From Neorhizobium galegae bv. officinalis (GTDB lineage Bacteria > Pseudomonadota > Alphaproteobacteria > Rhizobiales > Rhizobiaceae): a stretch of DNA of 64,000 bases. Below, in pieces: positions 8,124-17,461 of the stretch. The stretch is taken from positions 186,001-250,000 of the forward strand of contig CCRI01000004.1 in assembly GCA_000985875.1 (NCBI GenBank). The letters run 5' to 3'. The translations under genes and the position numbers were made by a program. The stretch's first letter is position 1, and each line of letters begins with the position of its first letter. The notes under the pieces are model-generated. The model did no database searches. It was given only the letters and a program-made list of their open reading frames with translations, and had not been told where the DNA came from.

Positions 8124-9380
8124 ATGAATATTCGAATGATTGCCAAACTCGCCGCCGGTGCGGCCCTTATCGCCATGACCGCTGGTGCCGCCAAGGCCGC
8201 AGAACAGGTCGAAGTCCTGCATTGGTGGACTTCGGGTGGTGAAGCCGCAGCGCTCAACGTGCTCAAGGAAAACCTCCAGAAGCAGGGCGTCGCCTGGAAG
8301 GACATGCCGGTTGCCGGTGGTGCAGGCTCTGCCGCCATGACCGCCCTGCGCGCCCGCGTCACGGCCGGCGACCCGCCGACCGCCGTCCAGCTTCTCGGTT
8401 TCGACCTGAAGGACTGGGCCGAAATGGGCGTTGCCGCAAACCTTGACGACCTCGCCAAGAAGGAAGGCTGGGACAAGGTTATCCCGGCCGCTCTGCAGAA
8501 CTTCTCGAAGTATGACGGCCACTGGATCGCTGCTCCGGTGAACATCCACTCCACCAACTGGCTGTGGATCAACAAGGCGGCACTCGACAAGGCTGGCGGC
8601 AAGGTTCCGACCAATATTGCCGAGTTCATCACGCTGCTCGACGCCTTCAAGGCCCAAGGCCTCACCGCTCTCGCTCACGGCGGCGTTCCGTGGCAGGACG
8701 GCACGCTCTGGGAAGCCGTCGTGCTTTCGACCGGTGGTCCGGACTTCTACAAGAAGGCCGTCCTCGATCTCGACCCGGCCGCTTTGTCCGGCGACACGAT
8801 GAAGAAGGTCTTCGACACGATGTCGAAGCTGCGCACCTATTTTGACCCGAACTTCTCGGGCCGCGAATGGAACCTGTCGACCGCCCTCGTCATCGAAGGC
8901 AAGGCGGGCGCTCAGGAAATGGGCGACTGGTCCAAGGGCGAGTGGCTGCGCGCCAACAAGAAGCCGGGCACGGACTTCGTCTGCATCCGCTTCCCCGGCA
9001 CGCAGGGCTCGGTCCTCTTCAACGCCGACCAGTTCATGATGTTCAACGTTGGCGGCGACGCCGAAAAGGCTCAGCTCAAGATGGCGTCCGCTGTCGAAGA
9101 TCCGGCCTTCCAGATCGCCTTCAACACGGTCAAGGGTTCCGTTCCTGCCCGTACCGACGTCTCGAACGAAAAGTTCGACGATTGCGGCAAGAAGGGCATG
9201 GCGGACCTGACGGAAGCCTCTTCCAAGGGCACGCTGATGGGCTCGCTCGCTCACGGTTACGCTCAGCCGGCTGCCATCAAGGAAGCCATGCTGGACGTCA
9301 TCACCCAGCACCTGAACGGCCAGCTCACCACCGAAGCAGCGCTGAAGCGCCTGCCGGAAGCGGTGAAGGCTGCCAAGTGA
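8124..9380 (+). CDS. sugar ABC transporter substrate-binding protein (glucose/mannose type)
   Basis: Periplasmic carbohydrate receptor of ABC family 1, 418 residues, with a Sec signal peptide ending in AGAAKA|AEQ. The mature start [16 protein letters not shown] and the downstream [15 protein letters not shown] are characteristic of the glucose/mannose-binding GtsA-like branch. Two cysteines (in DFVCIRF and DDCGKKG) could form the disulfide known in that branch. AGGGAGATTCTCA precedes the ATG. First gene of a four-gene operon under the LacI-type regulator; a hairpin follows, which would keep receptor expression above that of the permeases. Exact sugar not provable by inspection. Confidence 0.85.
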   Translation: MNIRMIAKLAAGAALIAMTAGAAKAAEQVEVLHWWTSGGEAAALNVLKENLQKQGVAWKDMPVAGGAGSAAMTALRARVTAGDPPTAVQLLGFDLKDWAEMGVAANLDDLAKKEGWDKVIPAALQNFSKYDGHWIAAPVNIHSTNWLWINKAALDKAGGKVPTNIAEFITLLDAFKAQGLTALAHGGVPWQDGTLWEAVVLSTGGPDFYKKAVLDLDPAALSGDTMKKVFDTMSKLRTYFDPNFSGREWNLSTALVIEGKAGAQEMGDWSKGEWLRANKKPGTDFVCIRFPGTQGSVLFNADQFMMFNVGGDAEKAQLKMASAVEDPAFQIAFNTVKGSVPARTDVSNEKFDDCGKKGMADLTEASSKGTLMGSLAHGYAQPAAIKEAMLDVITQHLNGQLTTEAALKRLPEAVKAAK

Positions 9381-9410
9381 TCGCGTTTGCGCGAAAGTTC
9401 TGACATTCGA

Positions 9411-9439
9411 GTGGCCGGGATAATCTCCCGGCCACTTTT
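9411..9439 (+). terminator. intra-operon terminator/attenuator after the sugar-binding protein
   Basis: GTGGCCGGGA-TAATC-TCCCGGCCAC is a perfect ten-base-pair stem with a five-base loop, followed by TTTT. It lies 30 bases after the binding-protein stop and 50 before the permease genes, a common arrangement giving excess receptor over membrane components. Confidence 0.8.
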
Positions 9440-9491
9440 CAAATTCCGGCTTGCCGGTATCTCTTAGTTCTGGTGTCTGCCGGAGGTCATG

Positions 9492-10418
9492 ATGACGACA
9501 ATCGAACCGGTTCCCGTGCTTGAGCCGCAGAGACAGCGCCGCTCGTTTGCGGACGGATTGCGCAACGCGCTGCCGAAGATCGTGCTGGCGCCGTCGTTCG
9601 CGGTGATCCTCGTCTTCGTCTACGGCTTCATCCTCTGGACGGTCTATCTTTCCTTCACGACCTCACGCATCCTGCCCGTCTACAAATGGGGCGGTTTCGA
9701 CGCCTATTTCCGCCTCTGGTCACAGCCGAACTGGTATGTGGCGATGCAGAATCTCGCGATCTTCGGGGTTCTCTATATCGGCATCTGCATCATCCTCGGG
9801 CTCGGCATCGCGATCCTCATGGACCAGCGGATCCGCGCCGAAGGCCTGCTCAGGCCGATCTTCCTCTATCCGATGGCGCTCTCCTTCGTCGTCACGGGTA
9901 CCGCGTGGAAATGGTTCCTCAACCCAGGTCTCGGGCTTGAGAACACAATGCACAATCTCGGCTGGACGAGCTTCAAGTTTGACTGGCTGGTCAACCCCAA
10001 GATGGCGATCTATACCGTCGTCATCGCCGGGGTCTGGCAGGCGTCAGGCTTTGTCATGGCGATGTTCCTCGCCGGGCTGCGCGGCATAGACGGCGAGATC
10101 ATCAAAGCGGCCCAGATCGATGGCGCCTCGACGGTATCCATCTATCGACGCATCATCATTCCGCTGCTGCGACCGGTCTTCCTCTCCGCCTTCATCGTGC
10201 TCGCGCATATGGCGATCAAATCCTACGACCTGGTCATCGCGCTGACCGGCGGCGGACCGGGCAATGCAACCGAGCTGCCGTCCACCTTCATGTATTCCTA
10301 CACGTTCACCCGTAACCAGATGAATGTCGGATCGGCGAGCGCCGTGATGATGCTGATGGGCATTACCGCGATCATCGTGCCCTATCTCTATTCGGAACTG
10401 CGGGAGAGAAAGCAATGA
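9492..10418 (+). CDS. sugar ABC transporter permease, MalF-type
   Basis: Inner-membrane permease subunit of the sugar importer, about 308 residues with six predicted membrane segments. The EAA-like cytoplasmic loop reads EIIKAAQIDGASTVSIYRRI, followed by IPLLRPVF. I favour ATG 9492 over the adjacent ATG 9489 because it gives a normal five-base gap from GGAGG at 9482. The gene ends in a four-base overlap with the next permease (ATGA), so the two are coupled and probably form a heterodimer. Confidence 0.88.
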   Translation: MTTIEPVPVLEPQRQRRSFADGLRNALPKIVLAPSFAVILVFVYGFILWTVYLSFTTSRILPVYKWGGFDAYFRLWSQPNWYVAMQNLAIFGVLYIGICIILGLGIAILMDQRIRAEGLLRPIFLYPMALSFVVTGTAWKWFLNPGLGLENTMHNLGWTSFKFDWLVNPKMAIYTVVIAGVWQASGFVMAMFLAGLRGIDGEIIKAAQIDGASTVSIYRRIIIPLLRPVFLSAFIVLAHMAIKSYDLVIALTGGGPGNATELPSTFMYSYTFTRNQMNVGSASAVMMLMGITAIIVPYLYSELRERKQ

Positions 10419-11296
10419 GCGCCGCTAACGAAACCGTCAGCGCCGGCGGAGCCCGTACCGCCCGTTATTTCATCTATGGGGCGCTGGTCATCCTGGCACT
10501 CGTCTATCTTCTGCCGCTCTACGTCATGCTGTCGACGTCCCTGAAGTCGCTCGACGAGATCCGCGGCGGCGACATGCTGGCGCTGCCGCGCGATCCCTCG
10601 GTCGCCGCCTGGGTTCGCGCCTGGGGCGAGGCCTGCATCGGGGTCAGCTGCGTCGGCATCAAGGGCTATTTCTGGAACTCCATCAAGATGGTGGTTCCTG
10701 CCGTTCTGATCTCGACCCTGCTCGGCGCGCTCAACGGCTACGTGCTGACCAAGTGGCGCTTCCCGGGCCACAAGCTGGTCTTCGGCATGATGCTGTTTGC
10801 CTGCTTCATTCCGTTCCAGGCGGTCCTGATCCCGATGGCGCGGGTGCTCGGCACGTTCGGGCTCTCGAACTCCACCACCGGCCTCGTCATCGTCCACGTG
10901 ATCTACGGCCTCGGCTTCACCACGCTGTTCTTCCGCAACTATTACGAAGCCTTTCCGGATGAACTGGTAAAGGCCGCGATGATCGACGGCGCCGGGTTCT
11001 TCCGGATCTTCTGGCGCATCCTGCTGCCGAGTTCCGGACCGATCATCGTCGTGACGATCATCTACCAGTTCACCAACATCTGGAACGACTTCCTATTCGG
11101 CGTTTCCTTCTCGTCCGGCACGTCCTCGCCGATGACGGTGGCGCTCAACAACCTCGTTGCCTCCTCCACCGGGGTCAAGGAATACAATGTCGATATGGCG
11201 GCTGCGGTGTTCGCAGCGCTTCCGACGCTGTTCGTCTATGTCGTCGCCGGACGCTATTTCGTGCGCGGCCTGATGGCCGGCGCAGTCAAGGGATAA
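10415..11296 (+). CDS. sugar ABC transporter permease, MalG-type
   Basis: Second inner-membrane permease of the importer, 293 residues, six membrane segments; the first is LVILALVYLLPLYVMLSTSLK. The EAA loop is ELVKAAMIDGAGFFRIFWRI followed by LLPSSGP. It overlaps the upstream permease by four bases and is followed after six bases by the ATPase gene. Family is certain; substrate follows the binding protein. Confidence 0.88.
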   Translation: MSAANETVSAGGARTARYFIYGALVILALVYLLPLYVMLSTSLKSLDEIRGGDMLALPRDPSVAAWVRAWGEACIGVSCVGIKGYFWNSIKMVVPAVLISTLLGALNGYVLTKWRFPGHKLVFGMMLFACFIPFQAVLIPMARVLGTFGLSNSTTGLVIVHVIYGLGFTTLFFRNYYEAFPDELVKAAMIDGAGFFRIFWRILLPSSGPIIVVTIIYQFTNIWNDFLFGVSFSSGTSSPMTVALNNLVASSTGVKEYNVDMAAAVFAALPTLFVYVVAGRYFVRGLMAGAVKG

Positions 11297-11302
11297 CCGC
11301 AC

Positions 11303-12409
11303 ATGAGCTTTCTTGAAATCAAGGATATTCGCAAGAAGATCGGCAATAACGAGATTCTGAAGGGCATCAATATCGAGCTCGAAAAGGGCGGCTTCCTGGT
11401 TCTCGTCGGCCCGTCGGGCTGCGGCAAGTCCACCCTGCTCAACGCAATCGCCGGCCTGCTGCCGCCGTCGTCGGGCGACATCGTCATCGACGGCCAGGTG
11501 ATCAACGACCTGCATCCGTCGCAGCGCGATATCGCCATGGTCTTCCAGTCCTACGCGCTCTATCCGAACATGACGGTCGAACAGAACATCGCGTTCGCGC
11601 TTGAAATGCGCGGCGTCGAGAAGGCGCAGCGCGAGGCGGCGGTCAAGCAGGTCGCCAAGACCCTGCAGATCGAGCATCTCCTGAAGCGCCGTCCGAGCCA
11701 GCTCTCCGGTGGCCAGCGGCAGCGCGTCGCCATGGGACGGGCACTGGTGCGCCAGCCGCGCGTGTTCCTGTTCGACGAGCCGCTCTCCAACCTCGACGCC
11801 AAGCTGCGCGTCGAAGTGCGCGCCGAGATCAAGGCGCTGCACCAGAATACCCATGCCACCATCGTCTACGTCACCCACGACCAGATCGAGGCGATGACAC
11901 TCGCGACCAAGATCGTCGTCCTCAAGGAGGGCATGGTGCAGCAGGTCGGCACGCCGGCGGAAATCTATGGCCGTCCGGCCAATCTCTTCGTCGCCGATTT
12001 CATGGGCTCGCCGGCGATGAACATGTTGAAGGGCAAGGTATCCGGCGCCAATGGCCAGCAGAGCATTGCGCTGTTCGGAAATGACGGCGTCAGGGTCGCC
12101 ATGCCGCCTTCCGTGACCACCAGTCTTCCGGATGGCAAGGACGTCATTCTCGGCCTGCGCCCGGAGACGATTACCGATGCCGGTCTTGTGGATCCGCAGG
12201 CCCGCGCCACCGCCCAGATCGAGGCGGAAGTGACGATGATCGAACCGACCGGCTCCGACACCTTCGTCACCGGCAAGCTGGACGGTGCGACCTTCACCGC
12301 CCGCACCCGCTCCGACGTGCATGTCGAGCTCGGCCAGAAGTTCCCGTTCGCCTTCAATCTCGACAAGGCCGTGGTCTTCGATCCGCAGACAACCAGCCGT
12401 ATCGAATAA
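11303..12409 (+). CDS. sugar ABC transporter ATP-binding protein, MsmK/UgpC type
   Basis: Cytoplasmic ATPase powering the sugar importer, 368 residues. Walker A GPSGCGKST near residue 38, Q-loop in VFQSYALYPNM, signature LSGGQRQRVAMGRAL, Walker B VFLFDEPLSNLD and switch His in VTHDQ are all intact. The last third is the regulatory TOBE/OB region common to MalK-like ATPases. Start six bases after the upstream stop. ATPases of this type can serve several sugar systems, so it might energise others too (family knowledge). Confidence 0.92.
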   Translation: MSFLEIKDIRKKIGNNEILKGINIELEKGGFLVLVGPSGCGKSTLLNAIAGLLPPSSGDIVIDGQVINDLHPSQRDIAMVFQSYALYPNMTVEQNIAFALEMRGVEKAQREAAVKQVAKTLQIEHLLKRRPSQLSGGQRQRVAMGRALVRQPRVFLFDEPLSNLDAKLRVEVRAEIKALHQNTHATIVYVTHDQIEAMTLATKIVVLKEGMVQQVGTPAEIYGRPANLFVADFMGSPAMNMLKGKVSGANGQQSIALFGNDGVRVAMPPSVTTSLPDGKDVILGLRPETITDAGLVDPQARATAQIEAEVTMIEPTGSDTFVTGKLDGATFTARTRSDVHVELGQKFPFAFNLDKAVVFDPQTTSRIE

Positions 12410-12541
12410 GCGGAGCAAACGCGTCGATCTCAGGCGCCGTGCCTTATTTTAATCAATATAAAACAACGGGTTATCAGGAAGAAGGGAACTTTTCCCCGCG
12501 GACTCGTATTTCCTTGGAACAATTGCAGCCAAGGAGATGTC

Positions 12542-14359
12542 ATGTCGCTGACGCGAGATTTTACACCGTTCGATTCGCGAAACGAAGGTTTTGCCCAGCC
12601 GTCCCGCCGCACTTTTCCCAAGTCCTGGGGAGCCGAATATCTGGGTGATGGCGAAGTGCTATTCCGGATCTGGGCGCCGGACCTGGAGCGCCTTCGGGCG
12701 CAGATCGCCGGCCGCAATCGCGAGATGCTGCCGGCGGGCGAGGGTTGGTTCACGCTGACGACGGACGGCATCGCGCAGGGCACACCGTATCGGTTCGTGA
12801 TGCCCGACGGCGCCGTGATGGCCGACCCTGCGTCGCGTGCCCAGGCTGGCGGCATCGATGGCCCTTCGATGCTCGTCGATCCGACCACCTACCACTGGCA
12901 TATGCCCGACTGGAGCGGGCATGCCTGGGAGGAAGCGGTCCTCTACGAGGTCCATATCGGCACCTTCACCCCGGAGGGGACATTTCGCGCCGCGATCGAG
13001 CGGCTGCGTGAGATCGCCTCGCTCGGCGTGACGATGCTGCAGGTCATGCCGGTCAACCAGTTTCCCGGAAACCGCGGCTGGGGTTACGACGGCGTGCTGC
13101 CCTATGCGCCGCATCACGCCTATGGTGAACCGGACGATATGAAGGCCTTCATCGACGCGGCGCATCGGCACGGCCTCTCTGTCGTCCTCGATGTCGTCCA
13201 CAATCGTTTCGGCCCGCGTGGCAGCCTGTTCCAGGCCTATGTGCCGTCCTTTTTCGATCCGGATCGCGCGACACCATCCGGCCCGGCGATCAATTTCGGC
13301 CAGCGTCCGGTGCGGCAGTTCTTCATCGAGAATGCGCTTTATTGGCTGGAGGAATACAACCTCGACGGTTTGCGGCTGGATGCGGTCGATCAGATCAATG
13401 ACGATGCGTCGCAGATGCACGTCCTGTGGGAATTGGCAAAGCGGGTTCAACGCGAGGTGACGGGCCGGCGGCGGCATCTGGTGATGGATGATCATCGCAA
13501 TATCACCCACTACCTGGAGCGCGGCCAAGCCGGCAGAGCTTTGCTCTATGACGCCGTCTGGAACCACGATGTTTGCCACGCCGCCCATGTTGTCGCTACC
13601 GGCGAGACGGCCGGCCAGGCCGGCATATCCATGGATGAGCCGGTGCGCAGGCTCGCCCGGGGCCTCGCGGAGGGGTTCATCTGTCAGGGCGAAACCGGAC
13701 CGGATGGCGAGGCGCGCGGCGAGCCCAGCGGTCACCTGTCGCCGGTCGCCTTCATCAACTTCCTCCAGGACCATGGCCAGATCGGCTATCGCGCTTCCGG
13801 CGAGCGGCTGGCGTCGCGTGCCGATCCGCGGATGCTGCGTGTGCTGACAGCGATCCTGATCCTGTCGCCGCAGATACCGCTGCTATTCATGGGCGACGAC
13901 TACTGCGAAACCCAGGGGTTCCGCTTCTTCAGCGATGACGAAGGCGAACTTGCCAACACCCTCCCGGACAGCCGCATCGACGAAGGGGCGAATTTCGACC
14001 CGAACGCGGTGGAGGCGTTCGATCGCTCGAAGCTGCATTGGAACCGCGCTCGCACGCCGGAAGGGCAGGTGCATCGCGACCGCATGCGCACGCTGATCGC
14101 CAAGCGGCGCGCGCACATCGTTCCGGGACTTCTCGCCGTCCCTCCTCACGCTGGCCGTGTACTCGACACCGAAGATGGCGTGATTGCCGTCGATTGGCGG
14201 CTGGCGGACCGCCTGCTGCAGCTTCGTGCCAATCTGACGGCCAAGCAGGCGGCAGCACCGCCCGTTTCCGGCACGGTCATCCATGCCGAATCGGCGGAAA
14301 TCGCTGCCGGCGAAATTCTTCCGGGCCTCTCCATGGTCGCGGCCGTTTCTCCCGGCTGA
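12542..14359 (+). CDS. TreZ-like GH13 protein with altered catalytic motifs
   Basis: 605-residue protein with overall layout of maltooligosyltrehalose trehalohydrolase (TreZ): N-terminal E-set-like domain, then a GH13 barrel with VHIGTFTPEGTF, RGWGYDGVLPYAP, NALYWLEEYNLDGLRLDAVD and LFMGDD. The nucleophile Asp in LRLDAVD is present. Three other conserved sites differ from canonical TreZ as I know it: NHFGP reads NRFGP, the acid/base Glu of the LEN-type motif reads MDD, and NHDQ(I/V)GNR reads DHGQIGYR, removing the transition-state Asp. It may be inactive, altered in chemistry, or a carbohydrate-binding regulator. AAGGAGAT precedes the ATG. No treY or treX lies next to it. GlgX in this same window keeps all motifs. 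Confidence 0.8.
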   Translation: MSLTRDFTPFDSRNEGFAQPSRRTFPKSWGAEYLGDGEVLFRIWAPDLERLRAQIAGRNREMLPAGEGWFTLTTDGIAQGTPYRFVMPDGAVMADPASRAQAGGIDGPSMLVDPTTYHWHMPDWSGHAWEEAVLYEVHIGTFTPEGTFRAAIERLREIASLGVTMLQVMPVNQFPGNRGWGYDGVLPYAPHHAYGEPDDMKAFIDAAHRHGLSVVLDVVHNRFGPRGSLFQAYVPSFFDPDRATPSGPAINFGQRPVRQFFIENALYWLEEYNLDGLRLDAVDQINDDASQMHVLWELAKRVQREVTGRRRHLVMDDHRNITHYLERGQAGRALLYDAVWNHDVCHAAHVVATGETAGQAGISMDEPVRRLARGLAEGFICQGETGPDGEARGEPSGHLSPVAFINFLQDHGQIGYRASGERLASRADPRMLRVLTAILILSPQIPLLFMGDDYCETQGFRFFSDDEGELANTLPDSRIDEGANFDPNAVEAFDRSKLHWNRARTPEGQVHRDRMRTLIAKRRAHIVPGLLAVPPHAGRVLDTEDGVIAVDWRLADRLLQLRANLTAKQAAAPPVSGTVIHAESAEIAAGEILPGLSMVAAVSPG

Positions 14360-14381
14360 CCTCCGGGATTCCTCCCAAAGG

Positions 14382-14406
14382 GGAACAATCTCGAGGAGGC
14401 CGGGTT
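14382..14406 (+). promoter_or_regulatory. EcfG-type promoter for the BON/SWFGD gene
   Basis: GGAAC (14382-14386), 16 bases, then GGTT (14403-14406). It matches the general-stress sigma consensus GGAAC-N16/17-CGTT except for the first -10 base. It lies in the 98-base gap upstream of the BON protein gene. Confidence 0.65.
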
Positions 14407-14457
14407 GAGTCTGCGTCCCATTCGAAACGGGACCAAACCAGACGGAGGAGACAGACA

Positions 14458-15246
14458 ATGGCTAGTGGAAATCATTCCCAATCGGGCGGGTATCGAAACG
14501 ACCGGATGCGCGACGAGCGTGATTTTGCGCGCGAGACCTCCAGCGATTACCGCCCGGGCGACACAGGTTATGTGCGCGGCTCCCGCGAAAGTGATGCCAA
14601 TCGGGAGGACGGCGATCGTTCACGGTTTCCCCGTTACGGCCGCAGCGAACAATGGGCGTCCGACGACGGCGGGTTCGAGGCCGGTTATGGTGATTCGGAG
14701 CAGTCGCAGGCGTGGGCCCGAGAGTCCTATCGCGGCCGACCCTCGTCGTTCAGCTACGAGCCGGGCCGCAACCGCGTCAACCAGGCCTATGGCGACCGTT
14801 ACGGCTCGGACTACCGTTTCGGGGGTGAAGGCCGTTCGGGTTCGGACAGCCGCTTCCGCGGTTCGGACGATTATGGCCATAGGCGCGGCTTCATGGAGCG
14901 CGCCGGTGATGAAGTCGCCTCCTGGTTCGGTGACGAAGATGCCGAGCGTCGCCGCAAGATGGATGAGCATCGCGGCAAGGGTCCAAAGGGCTATCAGCGC
15001 TCCGACGCCCGCATCGAAGAAGACGTCAATGATCGCCTCAGCGACGATCCGGTGCTCGACGCATCGAACATCACCGTGACGGTTCAGGGAGCCGAAGTGA
15101 CGCTCGACGGTTTCGTGTCGAGCCGCTGGGACAAGCGCCGCGCCGAGGACCTGGTGGACGACGTGTCCGGTGTCCGGCACGTCCAGAACAACCTGCGGGT
15201 CAACAATAGTTCGACCGATACGCTGGCGGGTTCGACCACGGTCTGA
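14458..15246 (+). CDS. BON-domain protein with SWFGD motif
   Basis: 262-residue soluble protein. The first half is low-complexity and very rich in Arg, Asp, Ser, Gly and Tyr, probably disordered. It is followed by ASWFGDEDAERRRKMDEH (SWFGD family motif) and a C-terminal BON domain (residues about 185-250, ITVTVQGAEVTLDGFV). BON domains bind lipids or the cell envelope and occur in osmotic-stress proteins. No signal peptide is visible. GACGGAGGAGACAGACA precedes the ATG. An EcfG-type promoter upstream and a small acidic partner downstream support a stress role. Molecular function unknown. Confidence 0.8.
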   Translation: MASGNHSQSGGYRNDRMRDERDFARETSSDYRPGDTGYVRGSRESDANREDGDRSRFPRYGRSEQWASDDGGFEAGYGDSEQSQAWARESYRGRPSSFSYEPGRNRVNQAYGDRYGSDYRFGGEGRSGSDSRFRGSDDYGHRRGFMERAGDEVASWFGDEDAERRRKMDEHRGKGPKGYQRSDARIEEDVNDRLSDDPVLDASNITVTVQGAEVTLDGFVSSRWDKRRAEDLVDDVSGVRHVQNNLRVNNSSTDTLAGSTTV

Positions 15247-15309
15247 ACCGCCCGTGTCCCACGCGTCGGGCCGCAGCCCGCGGCCTGACTTCATCCGGAA
15301 GGAGATATC

Positions 15310-15531
15310 ATGACCGAAAACACCGATAGCGCCAAAATCCACAAGGACGCCGAGGGACAATACGCCAAATCCCAGGCGGACGGTAAGGCAAACGGCGTCG
15401 CAAGCGCCAAACCGACCGTGATCACCGGCTCAGACGACGCGACGGAACACCGCGATCCGCTCGGCAAAAAGGGGCCGGAAAAGGACTGGGATGTGAACTT
15501 CGACGTGGCGGAGCGGCCGCGGCATGCCTGA
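15310..15531 (+). CDS. small hydrophilic protein, unknown function
   Basis: 73 residues, highly charged and without hydrophobic segments; probably disordered (many Lys, Asp, Ala, Gly). I do not recognise a family. A good ribosome-binding site (GGAAGGAGATATC) precedes the ATG. It lies 63 bases after the BON/SWFGD gene in the same direction and is likely co-transcribed from the EcfG-type promoter. Composition resembles small stress-induced hydrophilins (inference). Confidence 0.6.
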   Translation: MTENTDSAKIHKDAEGQYAKSQADGKANGVASAKPTVITGSDDATEHRDPLGKKGPEKDWDVNFDVAERPRHA

Positions 15532-15602
15532 GCCGCCGCTTTCCAGAAAAGCATATCGCCGGCAATCAATCCTTGGCCCGGCCTCTAAAAGCGGTTAGAT
15601 AA

Positions 15603-15633
15603 GTCCCGCTAGAATATTAGCGGATGGCGGGAC
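15603..15633. repeat. nested inverted repeat before the HWE kinase gene
   Basis: GTCCCGC (15603-15609) pairs with GCGGGAC (15627-15633), and inside it CCGCTA pairs with TAGCGG, giving two mutually exclusive hairpins. It lies 70 bases after the small hydrophilic gene and 70 before the kinase start. It may be a terminator without a T-run or a protein site. Confidence 0.3.
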
Positions 15634-15703
15634 ACGGAAATGAATAATGCCGGCAGGTGGCACAGGCACCTGCAGCTTTTTATCCTTGGGATAAAGACGC
15701 GGA

Positions 15704-17404
15704 ATGTTTAGAGTTTCGCGGTTTTTTCCAACGGCGCCGATTGGTGCGTACCTGGTCGCTCTGGCGGCTGGCGTGGCGTTGCCATTGCTGATTTTCGTCG
15801 GTTATCTGATGACGGAGCTGGAGGCGAACGAGAGGGAGATTCTCGCAGCCGAGACCGCCGAAGACGCTCAGCTTATCGCTCGCTCGATCGACCGCGAGCT
15901 GCAGGACATGGCGACGACGCTGCGGCTGCTGGTCACGTCTCCGGAGCTTGAGGCCGGCGACCTGCGCGCCTTCCATAACCGAACCCAGAGCAGCCTCCGG
16001 TCCAATTCGCTCTACATTCTCGTCGTCAATGCCGACGGGCAGCAGCGGCTCAACACCCGCGTGCCGTTTGACGCGCCGCTTGGCAAGGTGTCGAACATGC
16101 TCGCGCTTCAATCGGCGCTGAACAACGGCGTGACCGAAGTCTCCAACGTGTTTTTCGGCGCCACCAGCGGCAAGCATGTCTTCAACGTCACGATGCCGCT
16201 GCCAAAGGAGATTTCCCATTCCGGCGCCGCGATGATCATGACGCAGAATGCCGAGGACCTGCAGAAGCTGATCTCGACGGAGGGGCTTCCTGCCGGCTGG
16301 TCGGTCGCGGTCGTGGACGGGGCTGGAAACGTGGTGACCTCCCTCGGCGCCCATGCGCTCGGTTCAGGCACGGCGTTCCCCGCCGACATGCTCAAGCTGA
16401 TGACCGGCTTCAAGGGTACGATCGAGGATGTCGACGGCAACCGCCGGCAGATGTACGGCTATGCGCAGATCACCGGCTGGACGTGGAAGACCGTCGTCTG
16501 GGGGCCGATCGATGCGGCGCAGGCGAGCATCCTTACCACGTGGCGGCAGCTGATCGCCGGCGGCGCGATCTTCCTCGCTCTCGGCATGCTGATCGCCTGG
16601 TTCGTCGGTCGCCAGCTCCGCATCCCGATCCGGCAGATCGCCGAGATGGCCGAGCGGATCGGCAAGGGCGAGATCGTCTCTCCCGTGGAGACGAAGATAC
16701 GCGAGGCCAACCAGGTGGCGATCGCCCTTTCGAATGCCTCCTTCGACCGCAGCGAGGCGGAAGATCGCATTCACCTCATCCTGCATGAACTGGTTCACCG
16801 GACCAAGAACATCCTGACGCTGATCCAGGCGATGATGCGCCAGCTGGCACGCCAGGACACCACGATGGAGGAGTTCCAGAAAGCGATCTCCACCCGCCTG
16901 CAGGGCCTCGGCAAATCGATCGAGGCACTGGCGAAAGAGCAATGGGCCGGGGTCTCGATCCGCCGCGTGATCGAAATCCACATGAGCACGTTCGCGGACG
17001 CGGCCGACCGGGTCGAGTTGCAGGGTACAGATTTCATCCTCAAGGCCGAAGCGGTTCAGAACCTTGGCCTCATCCTCCATGAGCTCGCGACCAACTCGGT
17101 GAAATACGGAGCACTCTCCGTCCCGCAGGGCAGAGTGCGCATAACCTGGAAGGATACGGTCGACGAAGAAAGCGGCGAAAGCCGGCTTGAACTCGTCTGG
17201 GAAGAGAGGGACGGACCGGCAGTCCACGAGCCTTCCCGCACGGGATTCGGCACGACGATCATCAGGCGCCATGCGGCGGCGGCTTTCGCCGGCCAGGTGG
17301 AGGTCGATTTCCGCACCGAAGGGCTTCGCTGGTCCTTGAATGCGCCGCGCCTGGCCTTCGAACGAGGCGAGGGCGCCGAAACTCTCAAGGACATAGCAAT
17401 CTAG
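15704..17404 (+). CDS. HWE-family sensor histidine kinase
   Basis: 566-residue membrane sensor kinase. Two membrane segments (about residues 12-34 and 283-302) flank a periplasmic domain of about 250 residues; a HAMP-like linker follows (RQLRIPIRQIAEMAERIGKGE). The H box is ELVHRTKNILTLIQAMMRQ with His365. The N box LILHELATNSVKYGAL, the Trp-containing LVWEERDG and the late GFGTTIIRRH identify the HWE class. Kinases of this class feed the PhyR-NepR-EcfG general stress pathway in alphaproteobacteria; an EcfG-like sigma gene occurs at 34.5 kb, though no PhyR is in the window. The link is inferred. Confidence 0.88.
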   Translation: MFRVSRFFPTAPIGAYLVALAAGVALPLLIFVGYLMTELEANEREILAAETAEDAQLIARSIDRELQDMATTLRLLVTSPELEAGDLRAFHNRTQSSLRSNSLYILVVNADGQQRLNTRVPFDAPLGKVSNMLALQSALNNGVTEVSNVFFGATSGKHVFNVTMPLPKEISHSGAAMIMTQNAEDLQKLISTEGLPAGWSVAVVDGAGNVVTSLGAHALGSGTAFPADMLKLMTGFKGTIEDVDGNRRQMYGYAQITGWTWKTVVWGPIDAAQASILTTWRQLIAGGAIFLALGMLIAWFVGRQLRIPIRQIAEMAERIGKGEIVSPVETKIREANQVAIALSNASFDRSEAEDRIHLILHELVHRTKNILTLIQAMMRQLARQDTTMEEFQKAISTRLQGLGKSIEALAKEQWAGVSIRRVIEIHMSTFADAADRVELQGTDFILKAEAVQNLGLILHELATNSVKYGALSVPQGRVRITWKDTVDEESGESRLELVWEERDGPAVHEPSRTGFGTTIIRRHAAAAFAGQVEVDFRTEGLRWSLNAPRLAFERGEGAETLKDIAI

Positions 17405-17426
17405 CGGTTATATCTCCGTGCGCGCC

Positions 17427-17452
17427 GGAACGAAGGTGCGGTCCTCACCGTT
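17427..17452 (+). promoter_or_regulatory. EcfG-type promoter for topoisomerase IB
   Basis: GGAAC (17427-17431), 17 bases, CGTT (17449-17452): exact consensus. The -10 ends only nine bases before the first possible ATG (17462), so the transcript would be leaderless or start a few bases before ATG 17471. Confidence 0.8.
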
Positions 17453-17461
17453 TGATCGGCC

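Noticed and set aside
12485..12508. GGAAC followed by CGTA before the TreZ-like gene
   Set aside because: Spacing is 15 and the -10 has a mismatch, so I did not count it as an EcfG-type promoter.
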